From an uncultured Clostridia bacterium (GTDB lineage Bacteria; Bacillota; Clostridia; Peptostreptococcales; Anaerovoracaceae): a stretch of DNA of 64,000 nt. Both the position numbers and the translations under genes were made by a program. Of the stretch, positions 8,594-16,241 are shown piece after piece (within the stretch, counting starts at the first letter, position 1; the number at the start of each line of letters is the position of its first letter). Location of the stretch: the NCBI GenBank assembly GCA_934255135.1, contig CAKQMV010000005.1, forward strand, positions 62,001 to 126,000, in the 5' to 3' direction. The notes under the pieces are model-generated. The model saw only the letters and a list, made by a program, of their open reading frames with translations, had not been told where the DNA came from and did not search any database.

Positions 8594-9934
8594 ATGAAAC
8601 AGGTAAGTTTTTTTGAACAAGAGAATATAGAGAGTGAACCGCTGGCGGCAAGAATGAGACCGCGGGATATCGACGAATTTGTCGGACAGAAGCACCTCAT
8701 TGGAGAGGGAAAGGTTCTGAGAAGAATGATAGAAAGTGACAGAGTAAGCTCGATGATTTTCTGGGGACCACCTGGTGTCGGCAAGACTACCCTGGCTCAG
8801 ATTATAGCGAGCAGAACGAATGCACAGTTCATCACCTTCAGTGCGGTTACCAGCGGAATTAAGGAAATCAAGAATGTCATGCAGCAGGCGGATAGGATGG
8901 CATCGCTTGGCAGCAAGACCATTGTATTTATCGACGAGATTCACAGATTCAACAAGGCTCAGCAGGATGCTTTCCTTCCTTTTGTCGAGAAGGGAAGTAT
9001 TGTTTTGATTGGAGCAACTACGGAGAACCCATCATTTGAGGTGAACGGAGCGCTTCTATCGAGATGCCGAGTTTTTGTCCTTCAGCAGCTTAAGAAGGAT
9101 GAGATTGCTGATCTTCTCAGAAGGGCGGTAGAGTCGCCAAGAGGTTTTGGCAGCATGAATGTCGAAATCAGCGATGAGCTTCTGAATGTTATCGCGGGTT
9201 TCTCTAACGGGGATGCGCGAAGTGCACTTTCTATCTTAGAGATGGTAGTGCTTAACGGCGATTCATCTCTGGATGAAGGAGGCTGCGAGAAGATAACTGT
9301 TACGGAAGAGATTGTGGAGCAGTGCACATCGAAGAAGTCACTTATGTATGACAAGAGTGGCGAGGAGCATTATAATCTCATATCGGCGCTTCACAAGTCA
9401 GTTCGTAATTCGGATGTGAATGCGGCTATATACTGGCTTGCGAGAATGCTCGAGGCTGGAGAGGATCCTAAGTACGTTGCAAGACGTGTGACAAGGATGG
9501 CTGCAGAGGATATCGGCCTTGCAGATCCAAGGGCAATGGAGATATGCGTTGCAGCTTTTCAGGCGGTTAATCTAATAGGAATGCCGGAGTGCTCGGTTCA
9601 TCTGACACAGGCAGTAACTTATCTTGCACTTGCACCTAAGTCGAATGCGATGGAGACAGCGTATTTTGCAGCACGAGATGATGCTCTGAAGGAGCTTTCA
9701 GAGCCTGTTCCTATGAATATTAGGAATGCACCGACAGGTCTTATGAAGGATCTTGGATACGGTGATGGATATATATACGCACACGATACTGAAGATAAAA
9801 TTGCATCAATGCAGTGCCTTCCTGACAACCTGGTTGGAAGAGAATATTACAAGCCCGGCAATCAGGGACTTGAGCCAAGGTTTGCCGAGCGTTATGAGGC
9901 AATAAAAGAGTGGCACAGGAAGCATGATAGATGA
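8594..9934 (+). CDS. rarA: Replication-associated recombination protein A (RarA/MgsA AAA+ ATPase)
   Basis: A 446-residue clamp-loader-like AAA+ ATPase acting at stalled replication forks. It begins MKQVSFFEQENIESEPLAAR followed by MRPRDIDEFVGQKHL, then Walker A GPPGVGKTT, Walker B FIDEIHRFNKAQQD, sensor 1 IGATTENPSFEVN and the arginine-finger region LLSRCRVF. The C-terminal RarA-specific tetramerisation domain includes EDIGLADPRAMEI and PDNLVGREYYKPGNQGLE. No in-frame start exists upstream and there is no Shine-Dalgarno at normal spacing; the nearest -10 box ends 7 bases before the ATG, so the mRNA may be leaderless. Confidence 0.95.
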   Translation: MKQVSFFEQENIESEPLAARMRPRDIDEFVGQKHLIGEGKVLRRMIESDRVSSMIFWGPPGVGKTTLAQIIASRTNAQFITFSAVTSGIKEIKNVMQQADRMASLGSKTIVFIDEIHRFNKAQQDAFLPFVEKGSIVLIGATTENPSFEVNGALLSRCRVFVLQQLKKDEIADLLRRAVESPRGFGSMNVEISDELLNVIAGFSNGDARSALSILEMVVLNGDSSLDEGGCEKITVTEEIVEQCTSKKSLMYDKSGEEHYNLISALHKSVRNSDVNAAIYWLARMLEAGEDPKYVARRVTRMAAEDIGLADPRAMEICVAAFQAVNLIGMPECSVHLTQAVTYLALAPKSNAMETAYFAARDDALKELSEPVPMNIRNAPTGLMKDLGYGDGYIYAHDTEDKIASMQCLPDNLVGREYYKPGNQGLEPRFAERYEAIKEWHRKHDR

Positions 9935-9986
9935 TATACTTAAGCTGTTACAGACATTAATAAATATACATTAGAGGGAAAGATTA

Positions 9987-11381
9987 ATGAAAGATATTGA
10001 AATCAAGAAGCTGTTCAGAGAAACAGAAAGCTACGCAGGCCAGGAGCTTGTAATCAGAGGATGGGTTAGAGGTAACAGAGCATCTAATCAGTTCGGATTC
10101 CTCTCAGTCAACGACGGAACTTTCTTCAAGCCTGTTCAGGTTGTTTATGAAGCAGACAAGCTTGATAACTTTGACGAGGTTGCTAAGTTCAGACTTTCTG
10201 CCGGCGTATGCGTAAAGGGTGTACTTGAGGTTACTCCTGACGCTAAACAGCCTTTTGAGATTAAGGCAACTGAGATTATTCTCGAGGCGGATTCTGATTC
10301 TGATTATCCTCTTCAGAAGAAGAGACATACAATGGAGTTCATGAGAGAGATTGCACATCTCAGACCTAGAAGTAATACATTCTCAGCTGTATTCAGAGTA
10401 AGAAGCGTTGCAGGATATGCAATTCACAAGTTCTTTCAGGAGAGAGGCTTCATCTACTCACACTCACCTGAGATCACATGCAGTGACTGTGAGGGTGCAG
10501 GAGAGATGTTCCAGGTAACTACTCTTGATCTTGAGAATCCACCAAGACTTGAGGATGGAAGCATCGACTACAGCAAGGACTTCTTCGGTAAGAGAGCTAA
10601 CCTGACTGTGTCAGGACAGCTTGAGGCAGAGATTATGGCTCTTGCATTCCGTAATGTTTACACATTCGGACCTACATTCAGAGCAGAGAATTCAAACACA
10701 GCAAGACACGCTTCAGAGTTTTGGATGATTGAGCCTGAGATGGCATTCTGCGATCTTGAGCAGAACATGAACGTTGCTGAGGACATGATCAAGTACATCA
10801 TCAACGATGTTTTAGAGAACTGCCCAGAGGAGATGGAGTTCTTTAACAGCTTTGTTGACAAGGGACTACTTGAGAGACTTGATAACATCGTAAGCAACGA
10901 TTTCGCAAGAATCACTTACACTGAGGCCGTTGAGATTCTTAAGGATTCAGGTGTTAAGTTCGAGTACCCTGTTGAGTGGGGTCTTGAGCTTCAGACTGAG
11001 CACGAGAGATACCTTACAGAGCAGGTATTCAAGAAGCCTGTATTCGTAATCAACTACCCTAAGGATTGCAAGGCATTCTATATGAGAGTCAACGAGGACA
11101 ACAAGACTGTAGCTGCAATGGATATGCTTGTTCCTGGAGTAGGTGAGATTATCGGTGGAAGCCAGAGAGAAGAGAGATACGATGTACTCGTAGACAGGAT
11201 CAAGGAGCTTGGACTCGACGTTGCTGACTACGGATGGTACCTCGATCTTCGTAAGTACGGCGGAGTTAAGCACGCTGGCTACGGACTCGGTTTTGACCGT
11301 ATCCTCATGTACATGACTGGCATGAGCAACATCAGAGATGTACAGATGTTCCCAAGAACACCTGGTAACGCAGAGTTCTAA
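9987..11381 (+). CDS. asnS: Asparaginyl-tRNA synthetase
   Basis: A 464-residue class II synthetase charging tRNA-Asn. The N-terminal OB-fold anticodon-binding domain includes VIRGWVRGNRASNQFGFLSV. The catalytic core shows FIYSHSPEITCSDCEGAGEMF (motif 1 side), FGPTFRAENSNTARHASEF (motif 2) and the C-terminal GLGFDRILMYMTGMSNIRDV with PRTPGNAEF (motif 3). GEMF and GGSQREERYD fit AsnRS better than AspRS. The start has AGAGGGAAAG before it. A possible -10 TATACT lies at 9935-9940. The leader is too short for a T-box. Confidence 0.95.
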   Translation: MKDIEIKKLFRETESYAGQELVIRGWVRGNRASNQFGFLSVNDGTFFKPVQVVYEADKLDNFDEVAKFRLSAGVCVKGVLEVTPDAKQPFEIKATEIILEADSDSDYPLQKKRHTMEFMREIAHLRPRSNTFSAVFRVRSVAGYAIHKFFQERGFIYSHSPEITCSDCEGAGEMFQVTTLDLENPPRLEDGSIDYSKDFFGKRANLTVSGQLEAEIMALAFRNVYTFGPTFRAENSNTARHASEFWMIEPEMAFCDLEQNMNVAEDMIKYIINDVLENCPEEMEFFNSFVDKGLLERLDNIVSNDFARITYTEAVEILKDSGVKFEYPVEWGLELQTEHERYLTEQVFKKPVFVINYPKDCKAFYMRVNEDNKTVAAMDMLVPGVGEIIGGSQREERYDVLVDRIKELGLDVADYGWYLDLRKYGGVKHAGYGLGFDRILMYMTGMSNIRDVQMFPRTPGNAEF

Positions 11382-11507
11382 GAACCTGCACATCATGTCG
11401 GGAGGGATTTTGCCAATAGAGTACCTGTGACGAATCTCCCGATTTACAACTTAATATGGATATTAATAACATTAATATACAATATCAAACACAGGAGGAT
11501 TTTATTA

Positions 11508-13433
11508 ATGAAAGGTTTTGCAAGTGATAAAATCAGAAACATCGCTCTACTAGGACACGGTAAGAGCGGAAAGACCACATTCCTCGAAGCTGCGCTTCTC
11601 AACACTGGAGTAATCAACAGACTCGGTAAGGTTGAGCAGGGCAACACAGTATCAGATTACGACAAGATGGAGATCGAGAAGGGATACTCAATCAACATGA
11701 CTATGGTTCCGGTTGAGTATAAGGACACTAAGATCAACTTTATCGATACTCCGGGCTTCTTTGACTTCGTTGGCGAGCAGAGAGCTGCACTTGAGGTTGC
11801 TGATGCTGCACTTGTAATGATTGACGTTGCATCCGGCATTCAGGTTGGTACAGTTAAGGCTATGGAGCTTGTTGAGGAGTTCCATTCACCATGCTTTATC
11901 GTAATCAACCAGATTGATAAGGACAATGTTGATGTTGACGGACTTGTTGAGAAGATCAGAGAGCGTTTTGGCAAGAAGTGCATTACTGATGATGACAAGG
12001 ATGCAATGGATGAAGCTGTTGCCGGTGCTGATGAAGAGCTTATGGAGAAGTTCTTCGATGGCGAACCGTTCACTGATGAAGAGTTCACTCAAGGACTTCA
12101 CGACGGTATTAAGAATGGTGACATCATTCCTATCATCAAGGCTTCAAACTATACAGGCGAAGGAATTGACGAAATCCTCGGTGTTTTTGCTAAATATCTT
12201 CAGTGCCCAACAGAGCACGATCCATATCCAACTATTGATGGTGGAGAAGTTAAGGTTGAGGAAGGTGATCCTGCACTTTACGTATTCAAGACTCTTGCAG
12301 ATCCATTCCTTGGTAAGATTTCATATGCTAAGGTTCTGTCAGGAACTCTTAAGGCTGGTCAGGAGGTTTACAATCCTAGATCACAGAAGACTGAGAAGCT
12401 TGGTTCTATCTTCTTTGTAAGAGGTAAGAATCAGCAGGCTGCAGATAAGGTTGCTTATGGTGATATCGTAGCTCTCGGTAAGCTTCAGTTCACTAAGACT
12501 GGCGACACTCTATGTCTCAAGTCAAAGCCTGTTCAGCTTGAGGGCGTTAAGTTCCCTAAGCCATGCTACTATGTAGCTATTGAGGCTGCTGATAAGAACG
12601 ACGAAGAGAAGATGGCACAGGGCTTTGCTAAGCTGATTGAGGAGGATCCAACTCTTGTTCTCGAGAGAAATCCTGAGACTCATCAGACTCTCCTTGGTGG
12701 ACAGGGCGAGATGCAGCTTTCAATCGCAATGGCTAAGCTTAAGGACAGATATAAGGTAAACGTTAAGATTATTCCTCAGAAGGTTGGTTACAGAGAGACT
12801 ATCGAGGGATGCTCAGATGTTCAGGGTAAGCACAAGAAGCAGTCTGGCGGAGCTGGACAGTACGGTGATGTTCATATCAGATTTTCACCATCACAGGAGC
12901 CAGGCCTTGAGTTCTCAGAGGAGCTCTTTGGTGGATCAGTTCCTAAGAACTACGTTCCTGCAGTTGAGAAGGGTCTTCTCGAGTGCATGGACAAAGGACC
13001 TCTTGCTGGCTGTAAGGTTCAGAACATCAAGGCTGTACTTTACGATGGTTCATACCACGAGGTAGACTCAAACGAAGTATCATTCAAGATCGCAGCTTCA
13101 CTTGCATTCAAGAAGGGTATCGTTGAGGCTAAGCCAGTACTCCTCGAGCCAATCATGAACCTTGAGATTAAGGTTCCTAACAAGTACACAGGAGATGTAA
13201 TGGGCGACATGAACAAGCGTCGTGGACATATCCTTGGTATGGATGAGGGAGATCACGGAACTATCCTTAAGGCAGAGGCTCCACAGTCAGAGCTGTTCGA
13301 TTATGCAATCAAGCTGAGAGCCATGACTCAGGCTTATGGTTCGTTTGAGATGAGCTTTGCTAGATATGACAGAATGCAGAGAGATCTTCAGGATAAGGTT
13401 GTAGCTGCATATAAGGCTTCACAGGAGAACTAA
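11508..13433 (+). CDS. EF-G-like translational GTPase paralogue (EF-G2 type)
   Basis: About 641 residues from the ATG at 11508, chosen because ACAGGAGG sits seven bases before it; a longer frame starting at 11427 has no such site. The five-domain EF-G layout is complete: G1 GHGKSGKTT, G3 DTPGFFDFVGEQ, G4 NQID, domain IV with QSGGAGQYGDVHIRFSP and VLYDGSYHEVDSNEVSFKIA, domain V with RRGHILGMDEGD. It differs from the canonical fusA product at 43967-46033 in having Phe where EF-G has the catalytic His (DTPGH) and NQID for NKxD. It is probably a specialised paralogue of uncertain role. A terminator follows at 13475-13509. Confidence 0.88.
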   Translation: MKGFASDKIRNIALLGHGKSGKTTFLEAALLNTGVINRLGKVEQGNTVSDYDKMEIEKGYSINMTMVPVEYKDTKINFIDTPGFFDFVGEQRAALEVADAALVMIDVASGIQVGTVKAMELVEEFHSPCFIVINQIDKDNVDVDGLVEKIRERFGKKCITDDDKDAMDEAVAGADEELMEKFFDGEPFTDEEFTQGLHDGIKNGDIIPIIKASNYTGEGIDEILGVFAKYLQCPTEHDPYPTIDGGEVKVEEGDPALYVFKTLADPFLGKISYAKVLSGTLKAGQEVYNPRSQKTEKLGSIFFVRGKNQQAADKVAYGDIVALGKLQFTKTGDTLCLKSKPVQLEGVKFPKPCYYVAIEAADKNDEEKMAQGFAKLIEEDPTLVLERNPETHQTLLGGQGEMQLSIAMAKLKDRYKVNVKIIPQKVGYRETIEGCSDVQGKHKKQSGGAGQYGDVHIRFSPSQEPGLEFSEELFGGSVPKNYVPAVEKGLLECMDKGPLAGCKVQNIKAVLYDGSYHEVDSNEVSFKIAASLAFKKGIVEAKPVLLEPIMNLEIKVPNKYTGDVMGDMNKRRGHILGMDEGDHGTILKAEAPQSELFDYAIKLRAMTQAYGSFEMSFARYDRMQRDLQDKVVAAYKASQEN

Positions 13434-13474
13434 TTAAATAAGATAGCTGCTTTTTAGCGGTGACAGATACATAC

Positions 13475-13509
13475 GGCGTGGACTGCAAATTGCGGTTCGC
13501 GCCATTTTT
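13475..13509 (+). terminator. Intrinsic terminator after the EF-G paralogue
   Basis: A 12-bp stem GGCGTGGACTGC / GCGGTTCGCGCC (three G-U wobbles in RNA) with a five-base loop, then ATTTTT. Confidence 0.65.
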
Positions 13510-13568
13510 ACAATTTAAGTTAGCGTTGGATTTGCTGGGTATTGTTTTATGTATGAACGGAGGTTTCT

Positions 13569-13841
13569 GTGGCTTCGAAGACGGTAAAATTCTCACAGCT
13601 TAAGAAGAAGCCTGTTTATACTTCTGCAGTTAAGGTGATTGGTGCAGAGGGAACTAAGACTTTCATCAAGACAGGCGGGTCAAAGAAACTTAGTATCAAT
13701 AAGAGAACTGGAAAGATTCTTGTGAAGAAGGGCACTAAGAGTGGTACATATACGATCAGTATCAAGGTGAAAGCTGCAGAAACAGAAGAGTATATGGCAG
13801 GTGTATCTGCAGTTAAAAAGATTAAGGTTAGGGTGAAGTAA
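13569..13841 (+). pseudogene. Fragment of a repeat-containing surface protein (C-terminal Ig/cadherin-like repeat)
   Basis: A 90-codon frame from a GTG with GGAGG five bases upstream. The sequence (SGTYTISIKVKAAETEEYMA, ending VSAVKKIKVRVK) resembles the final beta-sandwich repeat of large secreted clostridial surface proteins, where such repeats close long multidomain chains. Here it has no signal peptide, no wall anchor and no upstream repeats; an in-frame stop lies at 13554-13556. I therefore favour a decayed 3' remnant of an adhesin gene, though the ribosome binding site leaves open a small expressed protein. Confidence 0.5.
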
Positions 13842-13931
13842 TTATATTGTAAGGCCTAGCGTGCTGCGCCATAGGCTTGAGTGTGTGTAGTGACGTCACA
13901 AAATGCTTGAAGGGAGCGTCACGGCGAATAG

Positions 13932-13966
13932 CGATATTATTTTGAAAAATCATAAGTATAATATCG
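13932..13966. repeat. CGATATTAT inverted-repeat unit 1
   Basis: CGATATTAT (13932-13940) and its exact reverse complement ATAATATCG (13958-13966), separated by 17 bases. The geometry matches units 2 and 3 while the spacer sequence differs. Confidence 0.7.
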
Positions 13967-14182
13967 TATTATGTCAAATGAATGGATTAAACAAAGGCAT
14001 CTGAAGTGAATACAATTAAGAAACACTTATGGTGTACAAATGTTTATAAAGCATATCTTATCTATTTGCGTTTAGAGCAATAGCTTTTTATGAAAAATGG
14101 CACTCTATATAGAAATGTGATTGATATATGCAACTCAAATTCACGACTAGGAATACTTTTGCAAAGGTGATTTGAAAATCTG

Positions 14183-14217
14183 CGATATTAATTGACTGTA
14201 AGTGTAATATAATATCG
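14183..14217. repeat. CGATATTAT inverted-repeat unit 2
   Basis: CGATATTAA (14183-14191, one mismatch) and ATAATATCG (14209-14217), again with a 17-base spacer and 26-bp offset. Confidence 0.7.
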
Positions 14218-14223
14218 AAAATT

Positions 14224-14258
14224 CGATATTATAAAGTAAAATGCATAGAATAATATCG
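14224..14258. repeat. CGATATTAT inverted-repeat unit 3
   Basis: CGATATTAT (14224-14232) and ATAATATCG (14250-14258) with a 17-base spacer. Its left arm and the right arm of unit 2 also form a perfect palindrome, 14208-14233 (12-bp arms, AA centre). Confidence 0.7.
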
Positions 14259-14293
14259 CTGAATATATTAAGTGGGTTTTATTTATTGAAAGT

Positions 14294-14335
14294 GAAAAAA
14301 TTATGAGAGCGCTTCTAATCATTGTGGAAGCACTC
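14294..14335 (-). terminator. Probable terminator after crcB (minus strand)
   Basis: Read on the minus strand: GAGTGCTTC, 11-base loop, GAAGCGCTC (one mismatch in 9), then TCATAATTTTTT. The T-run starts a few bases after the stem. Confidence 0.5.
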
Positions 14336-14367
14336 AATCTTGTTGTCATTATAATGATCTTGTCAAT

Positions 14368-14739
14368 CTAAATTCGCTGTCCTATCATCATTCCAATGCC
14401 TACTCCAACGAAGCATAATGCAACTGACAGGATGACATAAAGGGTGCCTGACAAAAGGCTCCCGTCTCGGAATAGCGAGAAGGTCTCTGCAGAAAAGGTT
14501 GAGAATGTTGTAAGTCCGCCGCAAAGACCGGTTTTGAGGAGAAGCAGCTTCTCTGGAGAGATGCTGCTTCGCTCGGCGCGAGCCATTATGAGACCTATTA
14601 GGATCGCGCCGGCAATATTTGTTATAAGTGTATTGAGCGGATAGTCGCTCTTCGTCTGTAGTGGGATTATTGATATCAGATATCTTGCAACAGATCCAAG
14701 GAATCCGCCTGTTCCCACGCATATGCAGTTAAGCAGCAT
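14368..14739 (-). CDS. crcB: Fluoride exporter CrcB/FluC
   Basis: A 123-residue, four-helix membrane protein of the dual-topology fluoride channel family. GGFLGSVARYLIS at the N-terminus, NTLITNIAGAILIG with the pore Asn, and GLCGGLTTFSTFSAET (the Phe-box region) are diagnostic. Fluc channels are dimers; only one crcB is seen here, which fits a homodimer. It lies 23 bases downstream of radA on the minus strand and is probably cotranscribed with it. No fluoride riboswitch fits in the gap. Confidence 0.93.
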   Translation of the reverse strand: MLLNCICVGTGGFLGSVARYLISIIPLQTKSDYPLNTLITNIAGAILIGLIMARAERSSISPEKLLLLKTGLCGGLTTFSTFSAETFSLFRDGSLLSGTLYVILSVALCFVGVGIGMMIGQRI

Positions 14740-14762
14740 TCTGTAAACTCCATCCTTCTATG

Positions 14763-16226
14763 TTATTTATTGAAAAAGTGTGTGATTGCATCACGGATTG
14801 TGTCGGCTTTAAGTAGCTGGATCTTTCCAGTTTCAGCTTTAGATGACAACTTGCTCTGGGAAGGAATGATCGCTGCGTCATAGCCGAGTCGCTCCGCTTC
14901 GGCCACAATCTTCTCAAGATTGTGCACCGCTCTTAGACGGCCGGTCAGCCCGACCTCGCCGACCGCAACCACTCTTCTCGGCGAGGTCCGCTCGCGGTAC
15001 GAGCTTAGGACCGCGAGCGCGACCGCCAGGTCGGTCGCTGGGCTGCCCGGCTTCACGCCACCTGCTACATTAACATACACATCAAAATCGATAAGTCTGA
15101 TACCCGCTTTCTTTTCAAGAACTGCCAGTATCATATTAAGTCTGTTGTTATCAATACCAATGGAGGTTCTTCTTGCAAAGCCTGCATTTGCCTTAGATAC
15201 AAGAGCCTGAATCTCAAAGAACACAGCTCTGGAGCCTTCATAGCTTGCAGAAATCACAGAACCTTCCTCAGCATGGGCTCCCGACTCAATCAGGCTGCCG
15301 CTTAAGTCTCTAACTTCTACCATTCCTTTGGAACACATCTGAAATGCACCAATCTCATCTGTAGTACCAAATCGGTTCTTGAAAGAACGAAGAATTCTAA
15401 GATCCTTGTCGCGTTCACCATTGAAGTTAAGCACACAGTCAACCATGTGTTCTATAGTCTTAGGACCTGCAAGATCGCCGGATTTGTTTACGTGTGCAAC
15501 GATGAAAACCGGGATATCTGAACTCTTAGCAAGCTTCATCAGAACATTAGAGCATGCACGAATTTGAGTAACACTTCCAGGTGTTGATTCAACCTCAGTT
15601 GAGTACATTGTCTGTATCGAGTCAATTATAAGAAACGCCGGCTTCAGATTCTCACAGGCATCTGCCACACTTTCGATGTTAGTCTCGGGGAAAATGTAAA
15701 GACTATCCGGAAGGGCAATGCCCTTATCACACTGCTCGTTGGCAACGCCCCTGCTACGTTGCTCCAGGGCAACGCCCTTATCGCACTCGTCAGCCTCATA
15801 GCACACCCTGTCAGCTCTTAGCTTTACCTGTTCTTCAGATTCCTCTCCGCTGACATACAGTACTGTATCGCCGCGAGAAGCGATGTTAGCGGCGGTCTGA
15901 ATAATCAGCGTTGACTTACCTATGCCGGGCTCACCACTAATGAGAACAAGTGAGCCCGGCACAATTCCGCCGCCGAGAACTCTGTCAAGTTCTCCGATTC
16001 CCGAGGTGATGCGAGAACCTGCGGCTTTGCCAGAGCCTACACTTGCAAGCTTTACAGGAGCCTTGCCCTTGCCGGTTCTGCGCCTGCTGCCATTCTCTTC
16101 AAGTGGAGTAACCTTCTGTTCAACAATGGTATTCCATGAACCGCAGAAGCTGCATTGACCCTGCCACTTGGAATATTCATTGCCACAATCTGTACACATA
16201 AAAACGGTCTTAGGTTTCTTGGCCAT
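14763..16226 (-). CDS. radA: DNA repair protein RadA (with internal in-frame repeat insertion)
   Basis: A 487-residue RecA-like branch-migration helicase, slightly longer than the usual ~455. An N-terminal zinc finger (CTDCGNEYSKWQGQCSFCGSW has four Cys) is followed by Walker A GEPGIGKST, Walker B FLIIDSIQTM, the RadA KNRFG motif (SFKNRFGTTDEIGAF) and the Lon-like C-terminal domain with GGVKPGSPATDLAVALAVLSS. Between KLRADR and LYIFPETN is an extra ~33 residues (about 135-170), not expected in the family, containing DKGVAL and DKGIAL repeats. A GAAAGGA ribosome binding site precedes the ATG. crcB follows. Confidence 0.93.
   Translation of the reverse strand: MAKKPKTVFMCTDCGNEYSKWQGQCSFCGSWNTIVEQKVTPLEENGSRRRTGKGKAPVKLASVGSGKAAGSRITSGIGELDRVLGGGIVPGSLVLISGEPGIGKSTLIIQTAANIASRGDTVLYVSGEESEEQVKLRADRVCYEADECDKGVALEQRSRGVANEQCDKGIALPDSLYIFPETNIESVADACENLKPAFLIIDSIQTMYSTEVESTPGSVTQIRACSNVLMKLAKSSDIPVFIVAHVNKSGDLAGPKTIEHMVDCVLNFNGERDKDLRILRSFKNRFGTTDEIGAFQMCSKGMVEVRDLSGSLIESGAHAEEGSVISASYEGSRAVFFEIQALVSKANAGFARRTSIGIDNNRLNMILAVLEKKAGIRLIDFDVYVNVAGGVKPGSPATDLAVALAVLSSYRERTSPRRVVAVGEVGLTGRLRAVHNLEKIVAEAERLGYDAAIIPSQSKLSSKAETGKIQLLKADTIRDAITHFFNK
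15711..15790 (-). repeat. In-frame repeat insertion within radA
   Basis: The 16-mers GGGCAATGCCCTTATC (15713-15728) and GGGCAACGCCCTTATC (15767-15782) lie 54 bases (18 codons) apart with one difference, and a third GGCAACGCCC is at 15741-15750. Each is itself nearly palindromic (GGGC..GCCC), so the transcript can fold, while the protein frame stays open. Confidence 0.65.
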
Positions 16227-16241
16227 TAACGTTTCCTTTCA

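Larger units (their letters stand above)
13842..14367. other. 526-bp AT-rich intergenic region with repeat array
   Basis: No ORF with a credible start is seen. The stretch holds a 10-bp palindrome GTGACGTCAC (13890-13899) with another CGTCAC at 13918-13923, three CGATATTAT inverted-repeat units listed separately, and the probable crcB terminator at its right end. With the adhesin fragment to its left it looks like a site of past gene loss or insertion. Confidence 0.6.

Noticed and set aside
9935..9986. T-box riboswitch upstream of asnS, proS or cysS
   Set aside because: The gaps before all three synthetase genes are too short (2-52 bases) to hold a T-box, and no T-box sequence is seen.
11398..11442. 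Inverted repeat TCGGGAG ... CTCCCGA between asnS and the EF-G paralogue as a terminator
   Set aside because: The loop is over 30 bases and no T-run follows; it does not look like an intrinsic terminator.
14192..14213. Promoter TTGACT ... TATAAT inside the CGATATTAT array
   Set aside because: The spacer is only 10 bp, too short for a sigma-A promoter.
14740..14762. Fluoride riboswitch upstream of crcB
   Set aside because: Only 23 bases separate crcB from radA, too few for the aptamer.
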